Translations under genes and position numbers: made by a program
Notes under the pieces: model-generated
Told to the model about the DNA's origin: nothing
Databases searched by the model: none
What the model saw: only the letters and a program-made list of their open reading frames with translations
IMG/VR virus record: IMGVR_UViG_3300021962_000789
Coordinates: 1 to 20,838 of that record
Origin: a virus
Length of the DNA: 20,838 bases
Strand: one strand, 5' to 3'
Shown: one piece after another, positions 11,133 through 18,080 of the stretch
Layout of the letters: every line of letters starts with the position of its first letter
Position numbering within the stretch: position 1 is the stretch's first letter

Positions 11133-12292
11133 GTTTGTTTCGCAAGTCTGAACAGCGAGCGTTGCCGACTTCTATTGACCCGTATCAGATCACAGCACGA
11201 CCATATTACCCGAACTATACGGGTGAAATTGTTACCGAACTGACAGCGTTAGCGCATAGCGCAGTTATTTCTGCTGTGACTATTCTTGCTGATTCTATTG
11301 CTGCGATGCCTCTTGAACTTACTCGGACTCGTGCTGGTCGTATTGAGAAACTTCCTACGCCTTCAGTTTTGCAACGCCCGAACGATAGACAAAATATGTT
11401 TGAGTTTGTGCATCAAACTATGGCGACTCTTGCCTTGCACGGGAACGCTTACATTTATGCGCCACAAGGTGCAAACGGTTTGCCTTTAGAGATGCGAAAC
11501 ATTCACCCGAAAGCGATCAGCAGAATTGCGTTAAGCGATACAGGCGAAATGATTTATGAAATGGGCAAACAAGAATACTCAAGCAAAGATATTCGCTCAA
11601 TTCACTGGTTGATCTTGCCAAATCAGTTGCGAGGTGTTTCACCGATTGAAACAATGCGAAATACTGTCGGTATGGGTATAGCGATGGATAGATTCCTCGC
11701 ACAATTCTATGGTGAAGGCGCAACACCGTCATCAGTTCTTGAAACAGATGGCGCATTAACCCCAGATCAGGCACGACAAATTCGTGATTCGTGGGAAGAA
11801 TCACACTACAAACATCGCAAACCTGCCGTGCTTCAAGGCGGATTAAAGTGGCGACCAATCACTACAAGCGCAGCAGATATGCAAATGCTTGAACACAAAG
11901 AGTCAATCATTCGTGATATTGCCCGTGTTTATCGCATTCCGCTTCATTTAATCATCGGAACGGGCGGAGACAGCCAGACTTATCAGAATCTTGAAGCAGT
12001 CGGTTCGGCTTTCTACCAATATACGCTTCTTGGTTGGGTTCGCCGTCTTGAAACAGCGTTCAGCGAAATGTTACCGATCAATCAGCAAGTTCGTTTCAAT
12101 GCTTCAGAGTTCTTGCGAGCCGATCTGATGACCCGTGTTAAAGCACAACAAGTTCAGATCCTTTCAGGCACTTTGACACCGAATGAGGCACGAGAAATAG
12201 AAAATCGTGAACCTTATGATGGTGGAAACGAGTTTGTAGCACCTTCATCAACACCTGTCATTGGAAACGATGCAATACCACCAGAGAAATAA
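11129..12292 (+). CDS. portal protein
   Basis: A 387-residue HK97-type portal protein, the dodecameric ring through which DNA enters and leaves the head. Family features include the N-terminal SAVISAVTILADSIAAMPLEL, then LPTPSVLQRPNDRQNMFEFVHQTMATLALHGNAYIY, the WLILPNQLRGVSPIE block, and the C-terminal RDIARVYRIPLHLIIGTGGDSQTYQNLEAVGSAFYQYTL. It ends with LTPNEAREIENREPYDGGNEF, typical of phage portals. The length is normal. The ribosome site (GGAGG) lies inside the preceding 47-residue gene. Confidence 0.94.
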   Translation: MSLFRKSEQRALPTSIDPYQITARPYYPNYTGEIVTELTALAHSAVISAVTILADSIAAMPLELTRTRAGRIEKLPTPSVLQRPNDRQNMFEFVHQTMATLALHGNAYIYAPQGANGLPLEMRNIHPKAISRIALSDTGEMIYEMGKQEYSSKDIRSIHWLILPNQLRGVSPIETMRNTVGMGIAMDRFLAQFYGEGATPSSVLETDGALTPDQARQIRDSWEESHYKHRKPAVLQGGLKWRPITTSAADMQMLEHKESIIRDIARVYRIPLHLIIGTGGDSQTYQNLEAVGSAFYQYTLLGWVRRLETAFSEMLPINQQVRFNASEFLRADLMTRVKAQQVQILSGTLTPNEAREIENREPYDGGNEFVAPSSTPVIGNDAIPPEK

Positions 12293-12297
12293 CAATT

Positions 12298-12561
12298 ATG
12301 CGCTCATATCAAGTAACAGTTACAGCAACAGCAGGGCAACTTATCGCAGCAGATAACATCAATCGTATCGCCTATATTAACATTGTTGGCAACGAGTCAA
12401 TCGCAGTAGGAAATAGCAGCGTCACTTTTGCTACAGGTTTACAACTCGCCAAGCACACTGCGCCAATCCATATAGATGTTCCTCTTGGCGAATCATTGTG
12501 GGCTATTTGCGATACAGGGAAAACAGATGATGTTCGTGTTCTGTTGCCAGATGCGGATTAG
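12298..12561 (+). CDS. small beta-rich virion protein (putative)
   Basis: An 87-residue protein with predicted beta strands throughout (YQVTVTATAGQLI, RIAYINIVGNESIAVGN, IHIDVPLGESLWAICD, DDVRVLLPDAD). It resembles small beta-sandwich proteins that appear near portal genes in phages and may be head fibres or decorations; this is inference from shape and position. Five bases separate it from the portal stop and two from the next start. No Cys motif or membrane segment. Confidence 0.65.
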   Translation: MRSYQVTVTATAGQLIAADNINRIAYINIVGNESIAVGNSSVTFATGLQLAKHTAPIHIDVPLGESLWAICDTGKTDDVRVLLPDAD

Positions 12562-12563
12562 TT

Positions 12564-13199
12564 ATGCCGTATGAAGTAATTATGAACGCAGAAAATTGCG
12601 ATGGACACGCAGTAGTAAAAGTCGGTTCAACTATTCCTGTTGATGGTGGTTGTCACGCAACACATCAAGAAGCGGTAGATCAGATGACGGCATTGAATAT
12701 CGCTACAGCAGATGAACAAAGTAAACGAAACGGCGAAATGATTGTTGCTATAGATCAGGCAATCAATTTGTTAATCCAAGCAAAGATGGCTTACGAATCC
12801 GAAGAAGGCGAAGAAGAAGAAGAACCAGAAGATGAAGGCGAAGTGGAAGTTGATGAATATAGGGCTGTGAATATGGTTGCGCCTGCTTTTATGAGGGCAT
12901 CTGCTAGGCGTGGTCTGGCTTTACACGAGGAAGGTAAGTCGGGCGATGGTCTTGTGCCTGCAACTGTCGCTGATGCTCGCCGTATGGCTAACGGTGAACC
13001 GTTGAGCGAAAACAAATGGCGCAAAATATCGCCGTGGATTGCTCGCCACATTGTTGATCTTGACGCAGTTCAAGGCGATGAAATAACTGCTGGACTTGTA
13101 GCGATGTTGTTGTGGGGTGGCGGTTCAAGTAAAGCGAGTGCGAGGCGAGCGCAAGCATACGCCGAACGAGTTGTGGCAAACTTAGATGAAACAAAGTAA
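12564..13199 (+). CDS. two-domain capsid-module protein with acidic linker
   Basis: A 211-residue protein between portal and protease. Residues 1-50 (YEVIMNAENCDGHAVVKVGS...GGCHATHQEAVDQMTALN) look like a short phage domain with two Cys. Residues 79-98 are an almost purely acidic linker. Residues 103-210 form a second domain (VAPAFMRASARRGLALHEEGKSGDG...ATVADARRMANGEPLSENKWRKISPWIARHIVDLDA...GLVAMLLWGGGSSKASARRAQAYAERVV). The WIARH and LLWGG boxes recur in phage portal/protease-associated polyproteins, often fused to other parts; their function is not known to me. Here the domain stands with its own N-terminal part, and protein-protein or scaffold-like roles are possible. Confidence 0.7.
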   Translation: MPYEVIMNAENCDGHAVVKVGSTIPVDGGCHATHQEAVDQMTALNIATADEQSKRNGEMIVAIDQAINLLIQAKMAYESEEGEEEEEPEDEGEVEVDEYRAVNMVAPAFMRASARRGLALHEEGKSGDGLVPATVADARRMANGEPLSENKWRKISPWIARHIVDLDAVQGDEITAGLVAMLLWGGGSSKASARRAQAYAERVVANLDETK

Positions 13200-13211
13200 T
13201 GTGAGGTAACT

Positions 13212-13808
13212 ATGAGCGAAACTTTTAATTGGGTTGCTAAACCTATTGACGAGAAACGAACTATTGCGTATAGCAATCTTGAGGTTCGTGCCGAAGGTGA
13301 TGGCAACACATTGATCGGTTACGCAGCAGTTTTTGATTCGCCTTCAGAACCGATGCCGTTCGTAGAATATGTTAAGCGTGGTGCTTTCAGTAAAACTTTG
13401 AATGATGGCGCAGATGTTCGCTTGCTGATTGACCACGAAGGAGTGCCACTAGCAAGGTCAAAGTCAGGCACACTTGCTCTTGAAGAAGATGATCGGGGTT
13501 TGCGTGTAGAAGCAGAACTTGACCCAAGCAATCCTGACGCTGCCCGTATTATCTCGGCTATGAAGCGAGGCGATCTCTCACAAATGAGTTTCGCTTTCAG
13601 AACTATCAAAGATAACTGGTCAGATGATCGTTCGGTTCGTGAACTTCGTGAGGTTCAATTATTTGATGTCAGCGTAGTTACCTTTCCAGCGTATGAGGAA
13701 ACAGTTGCCGAGTTGCGTAACGCAAATACACCTGTTACTATCGCACCGACTTCTTTAATGCGTTTGCGAAAATCGCAGATCGCAGTAGAGAAGTTACGCA
13801 GCCGTTAA
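13212..13808 (+). CDS. HK97-type prohead maturation protease
   Basis: A 198-residue serine protease of the U35 family that trims the major capsid protein and itself during head maturation. Motifs: GYAAVFDSPSEP (36-47), catalytic His75 in LLIDHEG, catalytic Ser126 in MSFAFR, and the REVQLFDVSVVTFPAY block (146-161) carrying the likely third residue Glu147. The arrangement and length are normal. GAGG lies just before the ATG. A 72-base gap separates it from the capsid gene, with only a weak GACC/GGTC repeat in it. Confidence 0.93.
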   Translation: MSETFNWVAKPIDEKRTIAYSNLEVRAEGDGNTLIGYAAVFDSPSEPMPFVEYVKRGAFSKTLNDGADVRLLIDHEGVPLARSKSGTLALEEDDRGLRVEAELDPSNPDAARIISAMKRGDLSQMSFAFRTIKDNWSDDRSVRELREVQLFDVSVVTFPAYEETVAELRNANTPVTIAPTSLMRLRKSQIAVEKLRSR

Positions 13809-13880
13809 ACAGCCGACCAATTCGGTCACTGGTCTTATCACTCGGACAAAACATAAACCGATTGACCATTGGAGGTCATA

Positions 13881-15188
13881 ATGTCATTCAGCAAAACACT
13901 TATTGAAAAGCGTGACGCTGCACTTGCAAAGGCTGAAGCAATCGTTTCGGCAGCACAAGCAGACGCACGAGAACTCACAGTTGAAGAAGATGCAGATATC
14001 ACAGCATCACTCGCTGATGTTCGTTCACTTGATGAACAAATTGAAAAGCACATTGAACTTGAAAAGCGTTCAGCAGAAGCAGCAGAACTTCGCAAAGAAA
14101 AGAAGTTTGATGTTGCAGTTGGTGGCTCAGTCGTAAAGTCTGAGGCTCGCACCTACTCGCCACAAGCAGAATCATCGTTTATTCGTGACGCTTATGCAGC
14201 ACAATTCAACAACGATTTTGCAGCAAAAGAGCGTCTTGCTCGTCATATGAACGAGGAAAAGATTGAACGCCGTGATGTAACCAGCGCAAACTTCGCTGGT
14301 TTGGTTGTGCCACAGTTCTTGACTGAACTCGCAGCACCGTTCGCTCGTGCAGGTCGTGTAACTGCTGATCTTGCTCGCAAGCATCAACTTCCAGATGCAG
14401 GTTTGACAATTAGCATCAGCAAGGTAACAACTGGCACAGCAGTCGCAGAACAGACTGAAGGTGCAGCAGTTCAAGAAACCGATATGGACGACACCAAGTT
14501 GGATATTTCGGTCAAAACTTTTGCTGGTATGCAAGATGTTTCTCGTCAAGCGATTGAGCGTGGAACAAACATTGACAGCCTTGTAATGGCTGACCTTGTT
14601 TCGGCTTATCACACAACATTGAACACGGCAGTTGTCGCTGAGTTGTTTGCTTCGGCAGGTAACGCAGTCACTTACACTGACGCTTCGCCAACAGTTGCGG
14701 AACTCTATCCAAAACTATTGGACTCAGTGCAGAAAGTTCAGACTTCATTCTTCGCTGGACCGAATGTGATCATTATGCACCCACGCCGACTGGCATTCAT
14801 TTTGGCAGCAGTTGATTCAAGCAACCGCCCACTTGCAGTTCCAGCAGCGCAAGGACCACAAAACGCATTCGCTGGTGGTAATGGCGCACCTGTATACGGC
14901 AATAGCGGTTATTCAATCGCAGGGTTGCCAGTATTCACTGACGCAACGATTGCAACTGATAAAGGCGCAGGAACTAACCAAGACACCATCTACATTGGTA
15001 ACTCGCAAGAGTTGCACTTGTGGGAACAAGGTGCTGGTGAACCAATGATGTTGCGCTTTGAGCAACCAAAGAGTTCAGAACTTGAAATCACGATGATTGT
15101 GTATGGCTATGCAGCATTCACAGCAAATCGTTATCCAAGTGCTTGGTCACAGATCAACGGAACTGGATTGGTCACGCCAACATTCTGA
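13881..15188 (+). CDS. major capsid protein (HK97 fold)
   Basis: A 435-residue HK97-type capsid protein. The first ~95 residues are a charged coiled coil (LIEKRDAALAKAEAIVSAAQADARELTVEEDADIT...), the delta-domain scaffold normally removed by the protease. The shell domain follows (SSFIRDAYAAQFNN..., FAGLVVPQFLTELAAPFARAGRVTADLARKHQLP..., FAGMQDVSRQAIERG..., VIIMHPRRLAFILAAVDSSNRPLAVPAAQGPQNAFA..., GNSQELHLWEQG). I chose ATG 13881 because GGAGGT (13871-13876) lies 4 bases before it. A strong hairpin follows the gene, consistent with separately tuned high expression. Confidence 0.96.
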   Translation: MSFSKTLIEKRDAALAKAEAIVSAAQADARELTVEEDADITASLADVRSLDEQIEKHIELEKRSAEAAELRKEKKFDVAVGGSVVKSEARTYSPQAESSFIRDAYAAQFNNDFAAKERLARHMNEEKIERRDVTSANFAGLVVPQFLTELAAPFARAGRVTADLARKHQLPDAGLTISISKVTTGTAVAEQTEGAAVQETDMDDTKLDISVKTFAGMQDVSRQAIERGTNIDSLVMADLVSAYHTTLNTAVVAELFASAGNAVTYTDASPTVAELYPKLLDSVQKVQTSFFAGPNVIIMHPRRLAFILAAVDSSNRPLAVPAAQGPQNAFAGGNGAPVYGNSGYSIAGLPVFTDATIATDKGAGTNQDTIYIGNSQELHLWEQGAGEPMMLRFEQPKSSELEITMIVYGYAAFTANRYPSAWSQINGTGLVTPTF

Positions 15189-15206
15189 TCTAGGTCAGAC
15201 ATCGCT

Positions 15207-15246
15207 TAAAGGTTGCTGATATCCTTCGGGGTGTCAGCAACCTTTA
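15207..15246 (+). terminator. 18-bp perfect-paired hairpin with TTCG loop
   Basis: T plus AAAGGTTGCTGATATCC (15207-15224) pairs without mismatch (two G-T pairs) with 15229-15246 around a TTCG tetraloop, the most stable kind. It stands 19 bases after the capsid stop. The tail after it (GCATTTATGG) has no long T-run, so it may partly terminate transcription, protect the capsid mRNA 3' end, or both. Confidence 0.75.
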
Positions 15247-15263
15247 GCATTTATGGAGTATTT

Positions 15264-15473
15264 ATGAACAAACAAATCAATGCTTTGCTTCAAGAACGAG
15301 CAGGCTATGTGAGGCGTAATCTGCCAAAGCGTGTTGAATCTGTTGATGCTGCTTTGCGTGAACTAGGTTTTGATCACAAACATATGAGCGAAGAACCACA
15401 GATTGAGACAGCAAGCGTTGAGCCTGAAGTTGAGAAAACTGTTTTGAAGCGTGGTAAGAAAAAGAAGGCATAG
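15264..15473 (+). CDS. short conserved protein downstream of capsid
   Basis: A 69-residue protein: MNKQINALLQERAGYVRRNLPKRVESVDAALRELGFDH, then an acidic stretch and the basic end KTVLKRGKKKKA. The N-terminal half (LL-x-ERAGY-x2-R-x-L-x2-R-V-x2-VDA-x-LRELGF) is a pattern I associate with short proteins between capsid and head-tail connector genes in actinophages; the function is unknown. Start ATG 15264 has GGAG upstream; the longer frame from 15213 would begin inside the hairpin and is rejected. Confidence 0.7.
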   Translation: MNKQINALLQERAGYVRRNLPKRVESVDAALRELGFDHKHMSEEPQIETASVEPEVEKTVLKRGKKKKA

Positions 15474-15476
15474 CCA

Positions 15477-16079
15477 ATGGCGATCACAAATGGTTATTGC
15501 ACTTTGGCGGAATTAAAATCTGCGCTGCGAATAACCGATTCAACTGATGACACGCTTTTAGAGAGTGCGATTGAGTCGGCTTCTCGGCGCATTGATGGTT
15601 ACTGTGGCAGATTCTTTTACAAGACTTCACAGACTGCTGTGCCGATGTATCCATACGACGAATATCTTTTAGACTTCGGCAGAGATGTAGCGAACACAAG
15701 CGTAACAATCAAGATTGATTCGGCAGGTGACGGAACTTACGCCACGACTTTGACGCAAGGCGTAGATTATGTGCTTCAGCCTAGAAATGTGCCGATCTAC
15801 ACACGCCCATATGAATCTGCCCGTATGGTTGGGGGCGCAACCTTCCCTTTATTTACTTTGCCATCTTTTGAAACTGTGCAAGTTACAGCACAATGGGGTT
15901 GGGAAAATATCCCTGACGATGTAAACCAAGCCTGTATCTTGCTTTCTATGCGCCAGTTCGCTCGGCTTAATGCTGCGCTCGGTGTTGTCGGTTTCGCAGA
16001 TATGGCGATCACCGTTCGGGCAGTTGATCCTGATGTGCGTGATTTACTTTCACAATATCGCCGTTTTGGTATCGCCTAA
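15477..16079 (+). CDS. head-tail adaptor (gp6-like)
   Basis: A 200-residue head-completion protein. The N-terminal YCTLAELKSALRITDSTDDTLLESAIESASRRIDGYCGRFFY is the standard helical start of gp6/gp15-like adaptors that sit below the portal. The middle is beta-rich and the C-terminus returns to helix (NQACILLSMRQFARLNAALGVVGF...DPDVRDLLSQYRRF). Its position directly after the capsid module fits. The stop overlaps the next ATG (TAATG). Confidence 0.85.
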   Translation: MAITNGYCTLAELKSALRITDSTDDTLLESAIESASRRIDGYCGRFFYKTSQTAVPMYPYDEYLLDFGRDVANTSVTIKIDSAGDGTYATTLTQGVDYVLQPRNVPIYTRPYESARMVGGATFPLFTLPSFETVQVTAQWGWENIPDDVNQACILLSMRQFARLNAALGVVGFADMAITVRAVDPDVRDLLSQYRRFGIA

Positions 16080-16486
16080 TGCCTGCAACTGTTTCTCAAG
16101 TCGCTTCAGGGCTTGCTATACGCCTAGCAACGATCTCAGGGCTTCGTAGCACGGCTTATCAGCCTGAGCAACTTAATCCGCCTTTGGCGTTCCCTACTTT
16201 GAATCGGGTTGAATATCACAGGGCTTTTTCTGGTGGCGATGTCGTAATGGACTGGACTATCAATGTGGTGGTCGGCAGATATGTTGATCGCAACGCTTTC
16301 ACAATCCTTGACGGCTACCTTTCTTATTCGGGTGCTACAAGTATTCGTGCAGCGATTGAAGGCGACAAGACGCTCGGTGGCGTTTGTAAAACTTTGGTGC
16401 TACCATCAGGTGCGAACATAACAAGTTTAAGTTCTGCTGACGCAGAGTTTTTACAAATACAATTCCAAGTAACAGTTCACGGATAG
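16079..16486 (+). CDS. tail terminator-like neck protein
   Basis: A 135-residue protein, helical at the start (ASGLAIRLATISGLRSTAYQPEQLNPPLAFP), then alternating strands (DWTINVVVGRYVDRNAFTILDGYLSYSGATSIRAAIEGDKTLGG...FLQIQFQVTVHG). Fold pattern and place between adaptor and tail tube match tail terminator/tail completion proteins, which cap the tail tube and join it to the neck. No separate stopper gene is obvious between it and the adaptor. The assignment is by synteny and shape. Confidence 0.7.
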   Translation: MPATVSQVASGLAIRLATISGLRSTAYQPEQLNPPLAFPTLNRVEYHRAFSGGDVVMDWTINVVVGRYVDRNAFTILDGYLSYSGATSIRAAIEGDKTLGGVCKTLVLPSGANITSLSSADAEFLQIQFQVTVHG

Positions 16487-16494
16487 GACAGATA

Positions 16495-16665
16495 ATGGCA
16501 AACTATAAAGTGATGAGCGAAAATTGCACTCTTGGCAAACAAGGTGCGACCCTTAGCGCAGATGATCTTCAAGGTTTCAACATTGATGCTCTTGTTGATG
16601 GTGGACATTTGGCAGAAGTTAATGTTAAAGTTCCTAAACAGGACACGAAAGAAAGCGATAAATAA
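16495..16665 (+). CDS. 56-residue protein before tail tube gene
   Basis: A short frame in the gap between the neck protein and the tail tube gene: MANYKVMSENCTLGKQGATLSADDLQGFNIDALVDGGHLAEVNVKVPKQDTKESDK. It fits exactly between neighbours (8 bases after one stop, 2 bases before the next ATG) and has a sensible composition with a short helix (DLQGFNIDALVDGGHL) and strand. Its position suggests a virion or tail-assembly role. A 64-residue alternative frame at 16532-16726 overlaps the tail gene and is rejected. Confidence 0.7.
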   Translation: MANYKVMSENCTLGKQGATLSADDLQGFNIDALVDGGHLAEVNVKVPKQDTKESDK

Positions 16666-16667
16666 TT

Positions 16668-17075
16668 ATGGCAGTTTTAGTTTTGACAGATGCTTCAATC
16701 ACAATCAACAGCGTTGCGCTGGGTGATCATTCCAATACAGTTACGCTCAATTATGAAAAGGACAGCGTTGAGGTAACAGCGTTCGGAATGACTGGGCATA
16801 AGTTCACAGGTGGTTTGCAGAACAACTCGCTTGACATTGATTTGATGCAAGATTTTGCAGCAGCAAATGTTGAAGCAACCATCTTCCCTCTTGTTGGAAC
16901 TCAAACAACTGTTGTGATTAAACCAACTTCAGATGCTGTGTCGGCTACGAACCCTTCATACACTTTGACGGACACATTCCTCGCAGCACACACACCTGTG
17001 GCTGGTACTGTTGGCGAATTAGCAATGACAAGTCTTTCGTTCACTGGTGGAGTTTTAACAAAGGCAACATCGTAA
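16668..17075 (+). CDS. major tail tube protein
   Basis: A 135-residue beta-rich protein: VLVLTDASITINSVALGDHSNTVTLNYEKDSVEVTAFGMTGHKFTGGLQNNSLDIDLMQDFAAANVEATIFPLVG...TFLAAHTPVAGTVGELAMTSLSFTGG. The T-x-FG-x2-G-x-KF-x-GGL-x-N box and the pattern of small residues are typical of short actinophage tail tube subunits, which polymerise around the tape measure. The length is on the short side but usual for this type. It lies directly upstream of the tail chaperone pair. Confidence 0.88.
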   Translation: MAVLVLTDASITINSVALGDHSNTVTLNYEKDSVEVTAFGMTGHKFTGGLQNNSLDIDLMQDFAAANVEATIFPLVGTQTTVVIKPTSDAVSATNPSYTLTDTFLAAHTPVAGTVGELAMTSLSFTGGVLTKATS

Positions 17076-17101
17076 TAAACAACAATTAGAAGGAGATCAC
17101 A

Positions 17102-17365
17102 ATGAAAATTGCGTTAAAAGTTGAATACCTAGACGGCACAGTTGAACCTGTAGAAGCAGTGTTCGCTGACTTCGTTGGCTTTGAACGCACTTGGCAAAGA
17201 AGCGTTGTGCGTCTTGAAACAGAGATGCGCTTAACCGATCTTGCTTGGCTTGCTTGGTCTGCTCTCACGCACAGAGGCAAAACAAAACTGAAGTTTGACC
17301 CTGATTGGATTGCGACAGTCGCACAAGTTACACCAGCAGACGATGGTGATTCCCCAAAAGAATAA
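17102..17365 (+). CDS. tail assembly chaperone G (unshifted product)
   Basis: An 87-residue protein, MKIALKVEYLDGTVEPVEAVFADFVGFERTWQRSVVRLETEMRLTDLAWLAWSALTHRGKTKLKFDPDWIATVAQV..., with the AWLAWSAL-x-R core common to small tail chaperones. Ribosome site AGAAGGAGAT lies a few bases before the ATG. Ribosomes that do not slip stop at TAA 17363-17365. Like lambda gpG it should coat the tape measure protein before tube assembly; that function is inferred from synteny. Confidence 0.85.
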   Translation: MKIALKVEYLDGTVEPVEAVFADFVGFERTWQRSVVRLETEMRLTDLAWLAWSALTHRGKTKLKFDPDWIATVAQVTPADDGDSPKE

Positions 17366-17523
17366 AGTTCGGTGAAGATTCAGCACATTGGCTGATCGCT
17401 CACCTAGCACACGAATACCATATTGCGCCATCTTTGCTTCTAAATGAGAGCGAAGAAATGCTTGAAACAATGTTGGCATATCAACGATGGCTTGTTAAGC
17501 AGGCGAATCGTAAGCGTAGATAG
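17102..17523 (+). CDS. tail assembly chaperone GT (-1 frameshift product)
   Basis: Shifting -1 at the CCCAAAA site (17353-17359) joins the first 86 residues of G to a second open frame that reads RIKFGEDSAHWLIAHLAHEYHIAPSLLLNESEEMLETMLAYQRWLVKQANRKRR and stops at TAG 17521-17523, giving 140 residues. The extension has no start codon of its own and carries the helix pattern usual for the T part (H-L-x-HEY, Y-x2-WL-x3-N). This is the standard siphovirus arrangement between tail tube and tape measure genes. Confidence 0.88.
17353..17359 (+). promoter_or_regulatory. -1 programmed frameshift heptamer CCCAAAA
   Basis: In the G frame the bases read C CCA AAA, an exact X XXY YYZ slippery heptamer, one codon before the G stop (GAA TAA). 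A slip of one base back continues as AGA ATA AAG in the T frame. Confidence 0.88.
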
Positions 17524-17540
17524 TTGTATGATATGCGCCT

Positions 17541-18077
17541 ATGACTATCAAGTTTGAGACTCACGGCATCAGAGAAGCGATAGCGGAGTTGCGTAAATAT
17601 GATCGTGAGATGTATGAGGTCATCATCAAAGATTTGAAAGATAAAGGACAGCCATTGACGAGCAAAGTGGCTAATGCTTTCCCGATGCAGCCATTTCGCC
17701 GTGTCAGTAATTGGCGCACAGAAGGCAGAAGCAAAAACGGTTTCCCTCCTTACAATGGTGCGAGAGTTCGTGCAGGTGTTAAACCAGCAATCACTACCGT
17801 CAAACCTCAGGTGGGTCGCCCAACAGGGATTTATCGGCTTGAACAAAAAGATGGTGGCGGTGCTGTCTATGATGGCGCAGGTCGCAAAACTTCTAACCAA
17901 TTCACGACTAACCTTGACCGACCGTATTCAACAAAATCATCACAAGGCAAACTTCGTTCTCGTGTGATGTATGGAACAATGAAAGCGAATATGGATTTGG
18001 TTCAGGAAATCATTGACAACGCAATCAGCAAAACGAATGAAATTGTGCAAGACAATATCTTAAGAAATGTGGCATAG
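17541..18077 (+). CDS. HK97 gp10-like tail protein
   Basis: A 178-residue basic protein. The N-terminal half (GIREAIAELRKYDREMYEVIIKDLKDKGQPLTSKVANAFPMQPFRRVSNWRTEG) follows the HK97 gp10-like pattern of a long helix then a Pro/Trp segment; next comes a Gly-rich beta region (YNGARVRAGVKPAITTV...GIYRLEQKDGGGAVYDGAGRKT) and a C-terminal helix (MDLVQEIIDNAISKTNEIVQDNILRNVA). gp10-like proteins normally lie upstream of the tail tube gene, whereas here it follows the chaperones. ATG 17541 is the first start after an in-frame stop; no clear ribosome site precedes it. Confidence 0.65.
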   Translation: MTIKFETHGIREAIAELRKYDREMYEVIIKDLKDKGQPLTSKVANAFPMQPFRRVSNWRTEGRSKNGFPPYNGARVRAGVKPAITTVKPQVGRPTGIYRLEQKDGGGAVYDGAGRKTSNQFTTNLDRPYSTKSSQGKLRSRVMYGTMKANMDLVQEIIDNAISKTNEIVQDNILRNVA

Positions 18078-18080
18078 GTT

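Noticed and set aside
12791-13309. Three minus-strand frames opposite the acidic-linker protein and protease start
   Set aside because: They are Ser/Arg/Leu-rich mirror frames of GAA- and GCG-rich codons with no ribosome sites; all supported genes are on the + strand.
16532-16726. 64-residue frame overlapping the tail tube gene
   Set aside because: The 56-residue frame 16495-16665 fits exactly between neighbours with a proper ATG; this one runs into the tail gene in another frame.
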